64,000 nt of DNA from Oehlia diaphana (lineage: Eukaryota; Glomeromycota; Glomeromycetes; Glomerales; Glomeraceae). The stretch's first letter is position 1. Every line of letters starts with the position of its first letter. A model generated the notes under the pieces. The model saw only the letters and a program-made list of their open reading frames with translations, did not search any database and was not told the origin of the DNA. The position numbers were made by a program, and so were the translations under genes. Positions 35,352 to 50,328 of the stretch are shown here, piece by piece. The stretch lies in assembly GCA_003833135.1 (NCBI GenBank), contig QZLH01000144.1:1-64000 (forward strand), in the 5' to 3' direction.

Positions 35352-35985
35352 TAAATCAATGATAACTACGCTTCGGTACTAGACGGTTCGGAAATGGTCA
35401 AAACCATGATAGGAAAATATCATTAATTCCTTATAAATCTAAGCATCAGGATTCAGTAGCGGGATAGCTTACTAGATTAGGTATAACTTTTAAGAAAAAT
35501 GTTACCAAATGTTCAGTAATTGCCTTATTGGATCCAAGCATTTCGTTGATTTTTCTTTATTAAATTGTTTTGTTGAGCAGAGAGATGTAGCTGCAACTAG
35601 GCCCTACTAATCGCAACTCGCAACTCGCAACTCGCAACTTTATAGCCGTAAGATATTTTTTATAATAGGAAGAGTTTGCATGTATGTTGAAACCTGAAGG
35701 TGGATTATATTTGAGAATAAAAAGAAATGAGTAGGAAACATTACATAATCTGATTAAAAATATGAAAAGATGTACGAAAACTGCATTTTTTTCGGTTTAC
35801 AGTTTGAAAAAAAACCAATTAGTTTTAACAAAGGAATGATCTGGAAGTATAACTTGCATCACTTGTTAGATAGTTAGAAATCATTAATCTTAAATGCATA
35901 TTATTATCTATTATCAGTTTTAAATAGATTTACTAATATTTTAAATCTAAGTACATTATTATAAATATAGTCATAGTTATAATAT
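35352..35985. other. Intergenic; short 8-bp tandem repeat
   Basis: Four copies of TCGCAACT lie at 35611-35639. Otherwise AT-rich, downstream of the prolyl-tRNA synthetase gene. Confidence 0.6.
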
Positions 35986-38123
35986 TTAATAACTTCTTCC
36001 AAATAAAGCATATCTTTTAGCTAATTTACCACAAGAAATACATTCAGTCTCACCGGGAACAATTGGTGGATCATTGGGCTGCTCTAAAGGAATGCACAAA
36101 GATTTGGCACCCATTGATGGAGCTTTTTCATCTTCTGCTTCTTCTTCAGTGACACTATTAAATATATAATGAGTTACTATTTAAAATATATTAAATACAT
36201 AATTTTTTAAAGATAAACTTACTGTCTAGTACTTTTTTCTTTTATACTAGTTTCGCATGACACCTCTTCACACCATGGAATCATGACAAAATTTTTACCA
36301 TCCAAGGTCGAAACAAAATCTTCCCATTTTAAAACTATTTTTACATGATCATCATAAACTTTTTTGGCACGTTCAAACATGTCCTTCTGAATAATTTTAA
36401 GAGTATCGGGAATACGTGAAACAAGATCTGCTAAAGGAATAGGTTCTTTAGAGCCATTATCACGACGAACCATAAGCGATTGTTGATTTTGTAAGTCACG
36501 TGGACCTATTTCTAGACGGATCGGAACACCCTAAAAAAAATTTTTTTTGCGAATTAGAAAAAAATAAGATAAATAAAATAAAAATAAATACAGTAAGTAT
36601 TATTATATTTGCTTTTAATTCCCAATGGTTATATTTATATCCTGGTGAATAATTCTCTCTTAGATCCGCCTTAGCTTTAATTCCAACTGATTTCAGTTCT
36701 TCAACTACGTCATTTACTTTGCTTTCTACAAGTTTTTTGTCATCTTCTGTAGTCTTTGATGTAATACCACAGGGAATGACAATTACTTGAGTTGCAGCAA
36801 CACGGGGAGGTAACACTAAACCTTTATTATCGCCGTGAATCATTACCATTACACCAATACTACGAGTGGAAATGCCCCAAGAATTTTGCCAGACGTGCAC
36901 TTTCTTTGCGTCTTTAGGATCCTCAATAACAATATCAAACATTTTCGAAAAATTTTGACCCAAACAATGAGAAGTAGCAGCCTGAACTCCACGACCTGTG
37001 ATTGGAATAAAACCTTCAAGAGTAGTAGTATAAAGTCCACCAGCAAACTTCTCTTTTTCAGACTTAATTCCTCTAATTACAGGAACTGCAAGCATATCTT
37101 CATATATCTGACGGTAAAGCTCTAAAATTTTATACACTTCAGTATCAGCTTCTTCCTTAGTAAAATGTGCAGTATGCCCTTCTTGCCACAAAAATTCACG
37201 TGTTCTAATAAAAGGTTCTGTAAATGACATGAAAAATCAATTATTTAAAATAATATTCATTAATTTATATTTAAATTCAATGATAAATAATTAACATACG
37301 AGGATTCTTGAATTCCCATCGAACGACATTACACCATTGATTAAGTTTTAATGGTAAATCACGGTAAGTTCTAATCCACTTGGCAAAATATGGATACATT
37401 ACTGTCTCAGATGTTGGACGAATAGCGACAGGATTTTCAATATTGCTAGATCCTCTGTTTGAAAATTGGATTCTTATCTCAATATTCGACTATTAGGCAA
37501 AAATTAAATTAATAGCATTGTGATACAAACGCTTTAGTAACCCAAGCAACTTCAGCGGCAAAGCCCTCAATATGGTCCTTTTCTCTTTCCAATTGTCTTT
37601 GTGAAACAAACATTGGAAAGTAAGTATCTTCAACTCCTAATTTCTTGATTTCAGCATCAAAAAAATCTTTCGATAATCATTTGAGCGTAAATTAGATCAA
37701 AAATTTATATTACAAATTTAATAATTTAATCTTCATTATGCCTTACTCTGAATTTCTTGCCATATATTATAAGCCAAAGGCCTTATAATATAACATCCGG
37801 AAACTTCTTCATAATATTCTAGCATTTCGGAACGTTTCAGCACCTTGAAAATAAAGTGATATTTCTGTTCATTTTGTTCATTTTAAAATTCATCAACTTC
37901 ACAGTAACTTCAATACCTGTGTGTACCATGTAGAAAAGTCAACCTCTTTTCGAACCTCAATACCAATTTGAGAGGCTCCTTCGATATAGGCTATCAAAGA
38001 CAATATAGTAAATTTATATAGTATTTTAATAAAGATATAAGCCAAATTTTACAAAGTACCATCAGCTTTTTTAGCAGACTTTTTTGAAGCAAGTTTCTTT
38101 TCGGCCTTATCCACGTTTGACAT
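35986..38123 (-). CDS. Prolyl-tRNA synthetase, cytosolic (eukaryotic/archaeal type)
   Basis: The start ATG is at 38123 and the stop at 35986-35988. About nine exons are visible. The N-terminus is Lys/Ala-rich ([17 protein letters not shown]). The class II core contains [20 protein letters not shown], motif 2 ([14 protein letters not shown]), [16 protein letters not shown], and [18 protein letters not shown]. The anticodon-binding domain follows ([11 protein letters not shown]). The C-terminal zinc-binding domain has WCEEVSCE and [18 protein letters not shown], the usual terminus of this type. The enzyme charges tRNA-Pro in the cytosol. It shares a 197-bp divergent region with the valyl-tRNA synthetase gene. 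No disruption was seen. Confidence 0.93.
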
Positions 38124-38320
38124 CTTTCTAAAGGAAAATATGAAATTATAAAAAATACTACTGAAAATAAAATTAAGATTTTTGATCGTAATAATCGTAA
38201 TTCTAAATTTGGGCTTAGAACTTTTGGTTGTACAGAAAATGAGTCGTACCACGTAGACCACGTTTGCCGAGTTATAAAGATCTATTACAGAAAAAAAAAA
38301 TATTCGTTTTAGAATCAAAA
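38124..38320. promoter_or_regulatory. Bidirectional promoter region between two aminoacyl-tRNA synthetase genes
   Basis: This 197-bp spacer separates the ATG of prolyl-tRNA synthetase (38123, minus) from that of valyl-tRNA synthetase (38321, plus). The short distance implies shared control. The valyl frame stays open upstream of its ATG, back to a TTG at 38264. Confidence 0.7.
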
Positions 38321-41300
38321 ATGGATGACACTAAGGAACAAACACCGAGTTCTGAATCTAGTCAAACTCCCGCAAGGTCTGATACAACACCCGTGTCTAC
38401 TACGACAAAGTCAAAAAATGCCGATAAAAATGAGGCAAAAAGACAAGCAAAACTTGCAAAATATGCGGCTAAACAAGCAAAACTTACACATGTAAGTGGA
38501 TTATTACTAACATATTATACAATAAATTTTTGTTTATACCTTTTTTAAATTATACTTAGTTAACTGAAGGTGAAAAAAAGAAGGAAAAAGAGAAGAAGCC
38601 AAAAAGTGACAAAGCCTCCAGGAAAGTAGACGAATTTATTGATAATACACCCCCTGGTGAAAAGAAAGGTATTATATTCGTAATTCTTGAATGGATAACG
38701 CGTGAATTAATTATTTATCAGAATTCTTTCAATTATTTTAAAGATATGTCCGAACCAATGGCTTCCGCTTATAATCCAAAAGCTGTTGAAGCTGCTTGGT
38801 ATGCATGGTGGGAAAATCAAGGCTTTTTCAAACCTGAATTGACTCCGGATGATAAACCTAAGCCCGAAGGGATATTTGTTGTTCCCGCTCCTCCACCAAA
38901 TGTGACAGGTTCCCTTCATATTGGTCACGGTTTAACCGTAGCTATCCAAGATACTTTAAGTAGATGGTATATAAGTAATAGATTTTAGTTCTATTTCGCA
39001 CATTTTTTAACTCTATATTTTAATTAGGAATCGAATGTTAGGCAAAACGGTATTATTTAATCCAGGGATTGATCACGCAGGTATTTCAACACAATCTGTT
39101 GTTGAAAAGAAGTTATGGGTTGAAAAGAAGCAAACACGCCATGATCTTGGACGCGAAGCATTTGTTAATGAAATTTGGAAATGGAAAAATAAGTATGTAT
39201 TTGTCATTGGATTTCATTTTTTTTTATGATATTTAAATTGACTAATTCAATAAATCAAGATATGGCGATCGTATCCATTCACAATTAAAACGACTTGGAG
39301 GTTCTTATGATTGGGAAAGAGCTGTTTTTACAATGGATGAAGTTAGCATAAAATTTTCAATTTGACGCGTTTTACTGTGTTATTGGTATTAAATATTAAT
39401 ATATATCAGTTATTCAAATTTCTTAGAAACCAAGTAGAGCTGTCATTGAAACCTTTTGTCGATTGCAAGAAGAAGGGATTATTTACAGATCAACTCGGTT
39501 GATAAACTGGTGTGTTAGACTTAACACATCTTTATCAAATCTTGAAGTTGAAAATAAAGAAATATCCGGACGTATACTATTATCAGTTCCAGGGTACGAT
39601 CCAGAGGAAAAATTTGAATTTGGTGTTTTAACATCATTTGGATATCCCATTGAAAATTCTGGTACTTATCATTATTTTATAATTTTATACTAATTAATCT
39701 ATATATTAAATATCTTATGTCATTTAGATGAAAAAATTGTTGTTGCTACTACTCGTCCTGAAACAATGCTTGGTGATACCGGCATTGCTATTCATCCAAA
39801 AGATGAGCGTTATAAGGTTAATTCTATTGTTAAAACATGTAATTAAGTAATTATAAGTTTATTGCAACACCTAATTAAGGGAAATTTCTTGATTATTAAA
39901 AATAAAGCATCTTCATGGTAAGTTCGCCGTTCATCCATTTAATGGAAGAAAACTTCCTATTGTCCTCGACGATATTGTAGTAGACATGACTTTCGGTACT
40001 GGTGCTGTCAAGATTACGCCAGCCCATGATTTTAACGATTATGAAGTTGGTAAACGACATAATCTCGAATTTATCAATATTTTAAATGATGACGGTACTT
40101 TAAATGCAAACGGTGCTCCTTTCCAAGTAAGCAATATTAATTTACTTCATTTATTATTATTTATTATATTTTATCTAATATTGTAATATTATAGGGAATG
40201 AAAAGGTTTCATGTTCGTGAGGCAGTTGTTAATGCACTTAAAGAAAAAGGCTTATACGTTGGAACGATAGAAAACCCTATGACCGTTCCTGTTTGCTCGT
40301 AAGTGGCTTATGCCCGAAATTGCCTTCTTTTTTACATTCTCAGTAGTATAAACATTAATAAACAAAAACAATTTTTTTTAATAGTAAATCAGGAGACATT
40401 ATCGAACCACTTTTAAAACCTCAATGGTGGGTTAGTTGTTCTGATATGGCAAAAAACGCAATGAAGGTTTGTGTTTACTTTCCTTACGATAAATATTTTT
40501 GCACTTTGCTTTTTATTAAAATAGCATATTTACAATATTTACAAATGAAAAGGCAGTGAAGGATGGAAAATTGCGCATTTTCCCCCATACCTCAGAAAAA
40601 GAGTGGTTCAGATGGCTTGGTAATATTCAGGATTGGTGTATTTCGCGTCAATTATGGTGGGGGCACCAAATTCCTGCTTATTTTATAAAATTATCGAACC
40701 AGGACCAAGATGTATGTAGGCTTTATAATCTTTTTATTCAAGCTTTAAAAATATCTGATTGATTAAAAAAAAAAAAAATGCCAGCCCTCGGATGGAAAAT
40801 ATTGGGTATCAGGTCGTAATATAGAAGAGGCTCAAGAGAAAGCAATTAAAAAATTCCCGGATATTGAGTTCACCTTAGAACGAGATCCAGATGTGTTAGA
40901 TACTTGGTTTTCTTCCGGATTATGGCCATTCTCTATTTTCGGCTGGCCTGATAAGGTAGATTTCTTATTTTCCCAAAAGTCTGGTGATTACTTTTATTAA
41001 CATAAAATTATTATACACAGACAAGCGACTTAGAAAGTTTTTATCCAACATCGCTTTTAGAAACTGGATGGGATATTTTATTTTTCTGGGTAGCTAGAAT
41101 GGTTATGTTGGGTATTAAGCTAACTGGACATGTTCCTTTCAATGAAGTTTTTTGTCACGCGATGATTCGAGATGCACATGGCCGAAAGATGAGTAAATCG
41201 TTAGGCAATGTAATTGATCCAGTAGATGTAATTCAAGGTATATCATTAGAGGAATTACATGCTAAATTATATGAAGGTAATCTTGATATACGCGAGATTG

Positions 41301-42924
41301 AAAAAGCTAAGGCTGGTCAAAAAGCTGATTATCCAAATGGTATTCCTGAATGTGGTACTGATGCATTGAGATTCGCGTTGTGTGCATACACTTCAGCAGG
41401 TAATTAAATATAGTTTATTCATTTCATTTTTTTTTTATTTTATACTTCATCTTGCTATTTAATTTTATTAATAACTTTTTAGGTCGTGATATAAACCTTG
41501 ATATCCTTCGTGTGGAAGGATATAGAAAATTCTGTAATAAATTATGGAATGCAACTAGATTTGCATTAATGAAATTAGGAGACGATTTCATACCAAGAGA
41601 AAATGCTAAAGTATGCTATTTTTGAGCCAATATTAAATTTAACAATCGACTAACTTGTTTAAATGTTTCTATATTAGAAAACTGGCGAAGAGTCACTAGC
41701 CGAACAATGGATATTACACAAATTAAATCAAAGTGCAACAGAAACAAACAAATCTTTACATGAAAGAAATTTTATGGCCGCTACTACTGCAATACATAAC
41801 TTTTGGTTATATGAACTTTGTGATGTTTATATTGTAAATATATTTTTTAACTCCATTTTTTTGCACAATGAATTAATAATTTATATTTAAATATATAGGA
41901 ACTGATAAAACCATTAACAGATGCCGATACATCAATTACTGACAATGCAAATCGTAAACGATCAGCTCAAGACACATTATATACTTGTTTAGAAGCTGGT
42001 CTCAAGTTACTTCACCCATTTATGCCATTTGTGACAGAGGAATTATATCAACGTTTGCCTCGACGTTCTGCAGACAATATTCCAACGATCGTTAAAGCCA
42101 AATACCCTGTTGAGGTATGATAAATTATATTTTATTTGTAACATTTGTTATAATAGCTTTAATATAACACTCAAAGAACATACCTGCATAGGAACCAGAG
42201 TATCATAACCTACAGTCAGAAGAACAATTTGAACATGTATTATCTGTAATAAGAGCTGCTCGGTCTCTAACAGCTGAATATAATATTCAATCTAATGCCT
42301 CATGCAAGTGTATTTGTTTAGTTTTCTGAAAATATTTATCTTATTAAATCCCATTATAATCTTTATATCTAAAACATATTAGTGTTCATTCAGACTGCCT
42401 CTGAGAAAACTGCAAATTTGCTAACATCACAGGAACAAAGCATTATTACTTTAGTAAAAAGTGCCAAATCTGTGCATGTTTTCCAGAAAGGTGAAACTAT
42501 TCCAGCTGGCTGTGCTTTAAGCACAGTAAATGATGAAATAAACGTACTATTAATGGTTAAGGTAAAAAATAATATTTCCTTTTTGTATATATTATATAAA
42601 TATATAAATTAATTTACGTATTTATTTAGGGATTTATCGATATTGATGCTGAAGTTACAAAGTTCCAAAAGAAGCTCGAGAAAACAAATCAATCTCTAAC
42701 ATCACTTCAGAAAAAGACTTCAATCCCCGATTACGAAAACAAGGTTCCAGAAGATGTAAGAGAAGCTAATGAAACTAAGGTAACTAACTTAATAATTTGT
42801 TTCTTACCTATTTGTTAAACTAATATAGGAATTGATTTACTTTATTGTAATAGCTTAAAAATTACCAAGCCGAAATTGATGCTTTAAATCATAGTATTCA
42901 AAACTTTTTAAAATTAAAAGATTA
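38321..42924 (+). CDS. VAS1: Valyl-tRNA synthetase
   Basis: About 18 exons run from the ATG at 38321 to the TAG at 42922-42924. A Lys/Ala-rich leader ([17 protein letters not shown]) is followed by the class I catalytic core. HIGH is at 38917-38928 within [16 protein letters not shown]. The editing (CP1) domain has [17 protein letters not shown] and [15 protein letters not shown] and [12 protein letters not shown] follow, then KMSKS at 41186-41200 ([14 protein letters not shown]). The anticodon-binding domain contains [18 protein letters not shown], and the C-terminal coiled coil has [12 protein letters not shown]. In yeast one gene supplies both cytosol and mitochondria through alternative starts. 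The in-frame upstream TTG here would add a short basic leader, but that use is speculative. Confidence 0.95.
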
Positions 42925-43038
42925 GACCAATAATATAAGTTATATGTAAAATAAATATGTTTAATAGTAATTTATAACATATAATAATATATAGCACAAA
43001 ACTTTTGTTTGTAAATCATTAAAAAAGACAAATAACTT

Positions 43039-44148
43039 TTAAATGTCTACATCCAATTCTTTTCTTGCTTGCAACTTTATCATCTTATCGTGATATTTTT
43101 TACTTTCATTTAATTCCTGAAGTATTCTCTCTTCTGTAAAAAGGTAAATAATAAATAATAAAGAAGAAATATAAATTAAATATATAGTAAACTTACCAAA
43201 ACCTTTTTCCTCTTCGGCTAACTTTGGATCTAACATGCTCAACATATGTTGTTCTATTCTAACCATTTCAAGTTGTTCTTCCAGCTGATGAAATTTATCA
43301 ATACGTCTCTGATGAGCTCTTATACGTTTATTCATCATCATGGAAATCCAAGTAGGTTGTTTCAAACCCCGCACTCGCTGAAGCTTATAGCCTAATTGAG
43401 TAACTACCGTGTGTATTTTTAAATCAGATCCAAAAGAATGATTTTTCTTAGGCAATTTCTTTTCTGATTCTTTGTATTCTGGTGGAGTATATAAGCGCTT
43501 ATCTAAAGGAATTCTATAAGCAGGATGAGGATCAAGAGTACGAGCACCATGAGTACGTGTATCCAAAACGAACTTGTGTAATTTAGGCTATTAAGATATA
43601 AATTACAGAATATTAGAATTATTGTTTGATTGAAACAATAATGAATACATGCCATGATCTTACTCTCTTCCAATTTGCCAACTGATATAATGGAAATATA
43701 TTAGACACGTGTTTTGCAAAGAACGATAAAATTGAATAAAATTGACTTACGATATCCAGAACTTCTTTAAGTCTACCTTTCCTACCCCAAGCTAAATCAT
43801 CAATATGCTGAAAAGCCTCTTGATTTCCTTTTAGTGCTTTTATTATAATGGACTTGCACTTTAAAAATATCAAGTTTATTAACAGGTAAATTCTTTCAAT
43901 AATTCGACTTTTCACTTTACCTCTTGAGCTTCTTTTAAATATTCAACGGTTTTACTTATCGAAGTTTCATGCCTCCTTAGCCTAAAATTTAGACGAATAC
44001 TGTAAAATAAATATTTTTGGTGAAGATCATCAGGAAATGATCTAGAAGTATTAAGCAATGATTTATAAAGAGAGAGAACTGGCAAGCGGTGTTGAGGAAG
44101 TTTCCAAAAAGGCCTTTTAGGCTTATTTCGCAAAATTTGTAGAGACAT
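43039..44148 (-). CDS. LYR-motif family protein
   Basis: The start ATG is at 44148 and the stop at 43039-43041. About five exons. Early residues SLYKSLLNTSRSFPDD followed by RLNFRLRRHETS match the LYR helical-bundle pattern. A second conserved piece is QHIDDLAWGRKGRLKEVLD. A longer C-terminal part (HPAYRIPLDKRLYTPPEY and a charged helix RMRAHQ-like region, then KLQARKELDVDI) is not typical of short LYR proteins. LYR proteins assist Fe-S delivery or assembly of mitochondrial complexes, often with acyl carrier protein. The exact member is not recognised. It is divergent from the RING gene with a 108-bp spacer. Confidence 0.65.
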
Positions 44149-44256
44149 TTACTGTAAATATGATTTTCAGTTGATTTATAGATCTTGTACAACATTGATA
44201 AAGATGATCGACATTTAGACGCGATAACGCGACATTTTATAGCTTGACATTTTACA
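44149..44256. promoter_or_regulatory. Bidirectional promoter region, 108 bp
   Basis: Spacer between the LYR-protein gene (minus) and the RING-protein gene (plus). It contains the short GC-richer stretch GACGCGATAACGCGAC, an imperfect palindrome at 44219-44233. Confidence 0.5.
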
Positions 44257-46076
44257 ATGTATATTGAATTTCTTCATTGCAACGCGTGTTTTACATATCC
44301 TTCGTCTTCAAAAGAAGACCAAATACGGTTTTGGTTAACAGAGTGCGGACATGTAGTATGCAAATCGTGTTTAAATAGGCATGGCGAAGCAAGTCATGGT
44401 ATGGCAATTTTACACGCGTTTCGGATACTTTTTTTTGTGGAAGTTTCCATTACATAATATTTGAGAGCTCTCTATACTTATGTTAAATGTTCCAGATAGT
44501 TCTAATGTTACAGAACACACTTGTCCTGTTTGTAATACACGGTGTGCAGCTGTAGAGTTGACCGATAACGTGAGTTCTTAACCTCTTTCTTTAATTTAGA
44601 TACTGTATCCCTAATGAAATTTAGTTATTATTTGAATGCATAGCTCCCTCCTAATCTTGGTGCATTCTTTCGGTCCACTTATGATATACTGGATGAAGCC
44701 GCAGATGTTATGCGAGTGAGATTTTGATTAAAATGTTTAAATAACATCGATAATCTTAATTATTGTAACGTAATATTTTTAATTAGTTTCAGAAAACCAA
44801 TACAATTTCATTAATTGAATTTTTGAAAGATAAATTACACAAACAAAGACAGATGCTTGACAAAGCGAAAAATGAAATACTTCAATACAAGGACATGAAA
44901 AAGTAATGTGTTTAAAGATTATTGTTGATAATTGAATTCATAAAAACTACATTTGTTATTCTCAATTTAATTATTAAGTGAGCTACAAAACCTTAAAGAA
45001 GAAAATCGACGTTTAAAATCTCAATTGCAAGAAGTTCGACCAAACACTTCAAGTACTTCAGTAAAAAGGCCGATAGAATCACCAACAAAATTAAACAACA
45101 GGTTTTATTTTATGAATTATATGGATTTATTTTACAATTTAATAGTGATTTTCATGAATTTTAGTCCGCTAAAGCTCCATAAATCACCAACTCAAAACCG
45201 TGATCTTGATATTTCGCAAAGTCAGGTAATGAACATATATTATTGTTATAACGCGCATTGGTTTTTTTGATCCTGTTTATTAAGCATTTTTTTCTAAAGA
45301 CGTGTCAACCGAAAACTCCAAACCCACCAAAACGGTTAACATTATCGACTTCAATAAATTCACCGATGAGGCCGTTAATCTTCAAACAGCAGTCGCAACA
45401 AAAATACGATAATTATTCTTCCCAACTTGAACATCAAAATAATAATGGACTCCCCTATAGTAATCAGATATTATGGAATTATGGCGTTGGAAATTATGAT
45501 GGTTACGACAGTATCAGTGACAGGTAAAATGATCGACATTCATTTAAAGTTGATATGGATATATATTTTTCAAGTAATGAAATTGCTATTACTATATTCA
45601 ATAGACGTGATGCTAGAGCTATGCCATCACCATCTAATAAATGTTATTCGGTTTCTTTTTCCGAAAGTAATTGCGACCAATTTCCTCGAAAAATCTCTCA
45701 TACAACATTTTCTCGACCCGGAACAACTTCTAGTACGCGTATGACGTGGAGTGAGTTACGTAATAGTAATAGAATTGCGCGACATGATGTATTGAGGATA
45801 GATCCCGGTAAGTAAATTTATTAAGTATTTATAGTATTATTGCTATAACAATCTTAAACCATAGGATCGAGAGCATTATCGGCTGCTTCTGCATCAAAAT
45901 ATCAAAACCCATCACCTTCAAATTACACAATATCAACGAATTTTCGGCCATTTTTACCTATGTCAAGAAATTTCATAGTTCCACAACCACAACCTCCACA
46001 ACCTCCACAACCTCCAAGAACTCCCATTATAAGAAACCGAGACGCATTACCGGGAATAAATAACCGAGGATGGTGA
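44257..46076 (+). CDS. Zip3/RNF212/HEI10-like RING protein
   Basis: About eight exons. The N-terminal RING is split by an intron near 44398-44495: CNACFTYPSS, then LTECGHVVCKSCLNRHGE, then HTCPVCNTRC. It is followed by LPPNLGAFFRSTYDILDEAA and DVMRFQ, then a coiled coil (LIEFLKDKLHKQRQMLDKAK, ELQNLKEENRRLKSQL) and a long Ser/Pro-rich tail with PQPPQPPQPP repeats ending NNRGW. An N-terminal RING, an FF.-..-FQ segment, a coiled coil and a disordered tail is the layout of the meiotic crossover ligases Zip3, RNF212 and HEI10. These act as SUMO or ubiquitin E3 ligases on synapsed chromosomes. The assignment is by layout and spacing. Another small RING-coiled-coil ligase is possible. Confidence 0.7.
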
Positions 46077-46312
46077 AGTTTGATTGACGATTTAGCTTTA
46101 AACTTTTGTATTTTACATATAGAAAAAAATTGATTGATTGTATTTATTACTGCGTATATTTATTACAAATTTCGAAAAGACATGCGTCATATGTTAAAAA
46201 TTAAAATTTATTAATATAATTAAAACGGGTTTAAATGCACAAATCTCATGTTATTGTTTATGAGTTAAAAAGTAATTAAAGAAACTTTATATATAATTGT
46301 ACATAAGTTAAT
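46077..46312. other. Convergent intergenic spacer
   Basis: AT-rich, no gene. Confidence 0.6.
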
Positions 46313-48116
<1,804 letters not shown>

Positions 48117-49297
48117 TTAAGACTTGGGTTGTGGAGCAGCAAAAGTCAGGCGCTGTTCATAAAATTTTATCATCTAAAAAAAATAATTGATTTTTATTAA
48201 TTATATTATTGAATTAACATAATGTAAAATAAAATTTACCTTTTGAGGGCATTTAATATTGGCTTCTTTAGCTGGATGTCTCGAAGTATCCCCGTTTTTC
48301 CTTCAACACATAAATATATTAGTATTATAATTATTTTTTTTCACGAATAATAATAAAATACAATTTACCATTTCAAATAGACCAGTAGTTCTCCAGTTTT
48401 ATCATCACGAGTAACTGTTTCAACTCCTGAAACTGAGCTCTCCCAATCTTCGTCATGATCGAATTCTTCATCTATTTTAGATCTAGCTACTTTCGCTTTT
48501 TTAGGTGTAATAGAAGTACGTGCTTTCTTTGTTTCTTTTTTAATAGGGGTAGGAGGAGGAGCAGCAGCACCTCTTTTCCTACCTTTTCTGGTCTCCTTTT
48601 GCTTGACTTCTTCACTATTATTTGCCCAATAATCTTTTACTAACTCTTCAGCGAAACTATTAATGCAAATATTATAGATTATAAACTTCGTTACCAATTA
48701 TATTCAATATAAAAAAATCATTATCAATAAATTATTCATACACATTATCTTCAGCTTCCCAAGTAGATTCATCTTCGCTATACCCTTTATTTAAAATAGA
48801 TAGATAAATATAAATAAAAAAATAAATAAAATTAACTACAAAGATAAAATCTAATATCGCTAAATAACTTACCTTTCCATTTAATTAGATAATATGTTTT
48901 ATTCTATAAAAAAATCAAATTAATTATAAAAAACATAAGTTAACGTAAAAAATCGTCTATAACTTACCCTTCTCCTATTATGATCGAGTACTTTCTCTAC
49001 TTCATAGACTTCTCCGGACTCATCATCGTCTTTATCACTTTTCTCATTACTTTTTGCTTGATCTTGAGCCGCACTTTCTTTAGGATCTTCGTTTTCTTTT
49101 TCATTTGAAGGATCTTCATTCGGATTTTCACCTTTGGAAGTATCTGTTTCTTGTTCTTGTGTCTTATTCGTAGTCGAAGTATTTTGTTCGGCGTTGTCAA
49201 CTGAAGTTCCCTCCGCTTCAACGGTCGTTACCTCTCCGTCATAGTTCAAAAACTGATCAGCAACATCTACTTCTTCTTCTGCTTTACTGCGTGTCAT
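48117..49297 (-). CDS. Heterochromatin protein 1 (chromodomain plus chromoshadow domain)
   Basis: The start ATG is at 49297 and the stop at 48117-48119. Exon 1 encodes a long acidic N-terminus (QEQETDTSKGENPNED and similar). The chromodomain is spread over four exons: VYEVEKVLDHNRRR, then NKTYYLIKWKG (exon 48903-48873), then YSEDESTWEAEDN, then VFAEELVKDYW. Its aromatic cage residues (Y of YEVEK, W of IKWKG, the later aromatic) appear present. A basic hinge rich in KKAKVARSK follows, then the chromoshadow domain (DWESSVSGVETVTRDDKTGE, YLKWKNGDTSRHPAKEA, CPQKMIKFYEQRLTF). HP1 binds H3K9-methyl chromatin and dimerises via the shadow domain. The family call is firm. Confidence 0.93.
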
Positions 49298-50328
49298 ATT
49301 TATTTTGTATTCTCTTTATTTGCTATGCAAACCAAACGCGAAAATATTTACAATACGGAAACTGTATTTTCAGAAATATGACTATCTTTTATATATAAAT
49401 GTTAAATCAACAAAAATTATACGTCTTTAGCTCTTCGATCTAAACCCTACTCAACAAATACTTACCGTTGCATACAAAGCAAACAACACAAATATGGATA
49501 TTTTTGTTGCGAAAACAGTCTAGGAGAGAAAAAACGTGAATTTGAAGATAATGTGTTACAATATATGTCGTCATATAATCAAATCATCAAATACGGCAAT
49601 AACACTGCAAATTTTTATAGGTCATGTGCATAATATGCTCAGTATGCTCACCTAGTCACCTTAAAGGAACTAAAAGAAAAAATTTACGAAAAAAAAGCCA
49701 GTTATTGCTTTAATAAGATTATGAGCGATTTTTGTGACACATAAACACTGATCACATGAATCGTGGAACAAAAAATAAAATTTCTAAAAATAAAATTTAT
49801 TTAAAACTTTTTTCCTCCGGGTTTACTCCTCATCCACTGAGATTTTCATTACTACAATGAAATTTCTTAAACAAATTTATTGTAGTTTGTAATTTTTACC
49901 AAGATCATCTAAAACTAAATATGAAATACTTATATGAAATACTTTATGCAGCCAAGAAAAGGGTTATTTCGATATAAATAGATTTAAACACTAAATTTTT
50001 AGCAGCATAGCAGCACAAGTTTCAAAATGACTATTTTATCACCAGTAATATAATTTTGTACCACTCAATATATATTAAATATTGCAGTTAGAAGAAGCTG
50101 TAAACCCGCCATACAAAAAAGCAGATAGTGGTAAATAAAGCAAAGTGATATATCAATAAATTTAACTCTCACCAAAAAAGTCTGTGGCTCACCAGCGAAA
50201 AAATATTTCCTTTCTTTCCGAAACTTGCTATTTTCTATTTCCAACCTCTTTCTTTGCGGAGAGCTTCCGTTCTTTATAATTTATCCTCCCCTTAAACTAA
50301 ATTATAAAATAAAATATAATACTTTAAC
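49298..50328. other. Divergent intergenic region
   Basis: About 1 kb between HP1 and the metalloprotease gene. No gene or repeat supported. Confidence 0.55.

Noticed and set aside
35611..35639. CRISPR-like short direct repeats (TCGCAACT)
   Set aside because: Contiguous 8-bp tandem units without spacers in a eukaryotic genome; a simple microsatellite.
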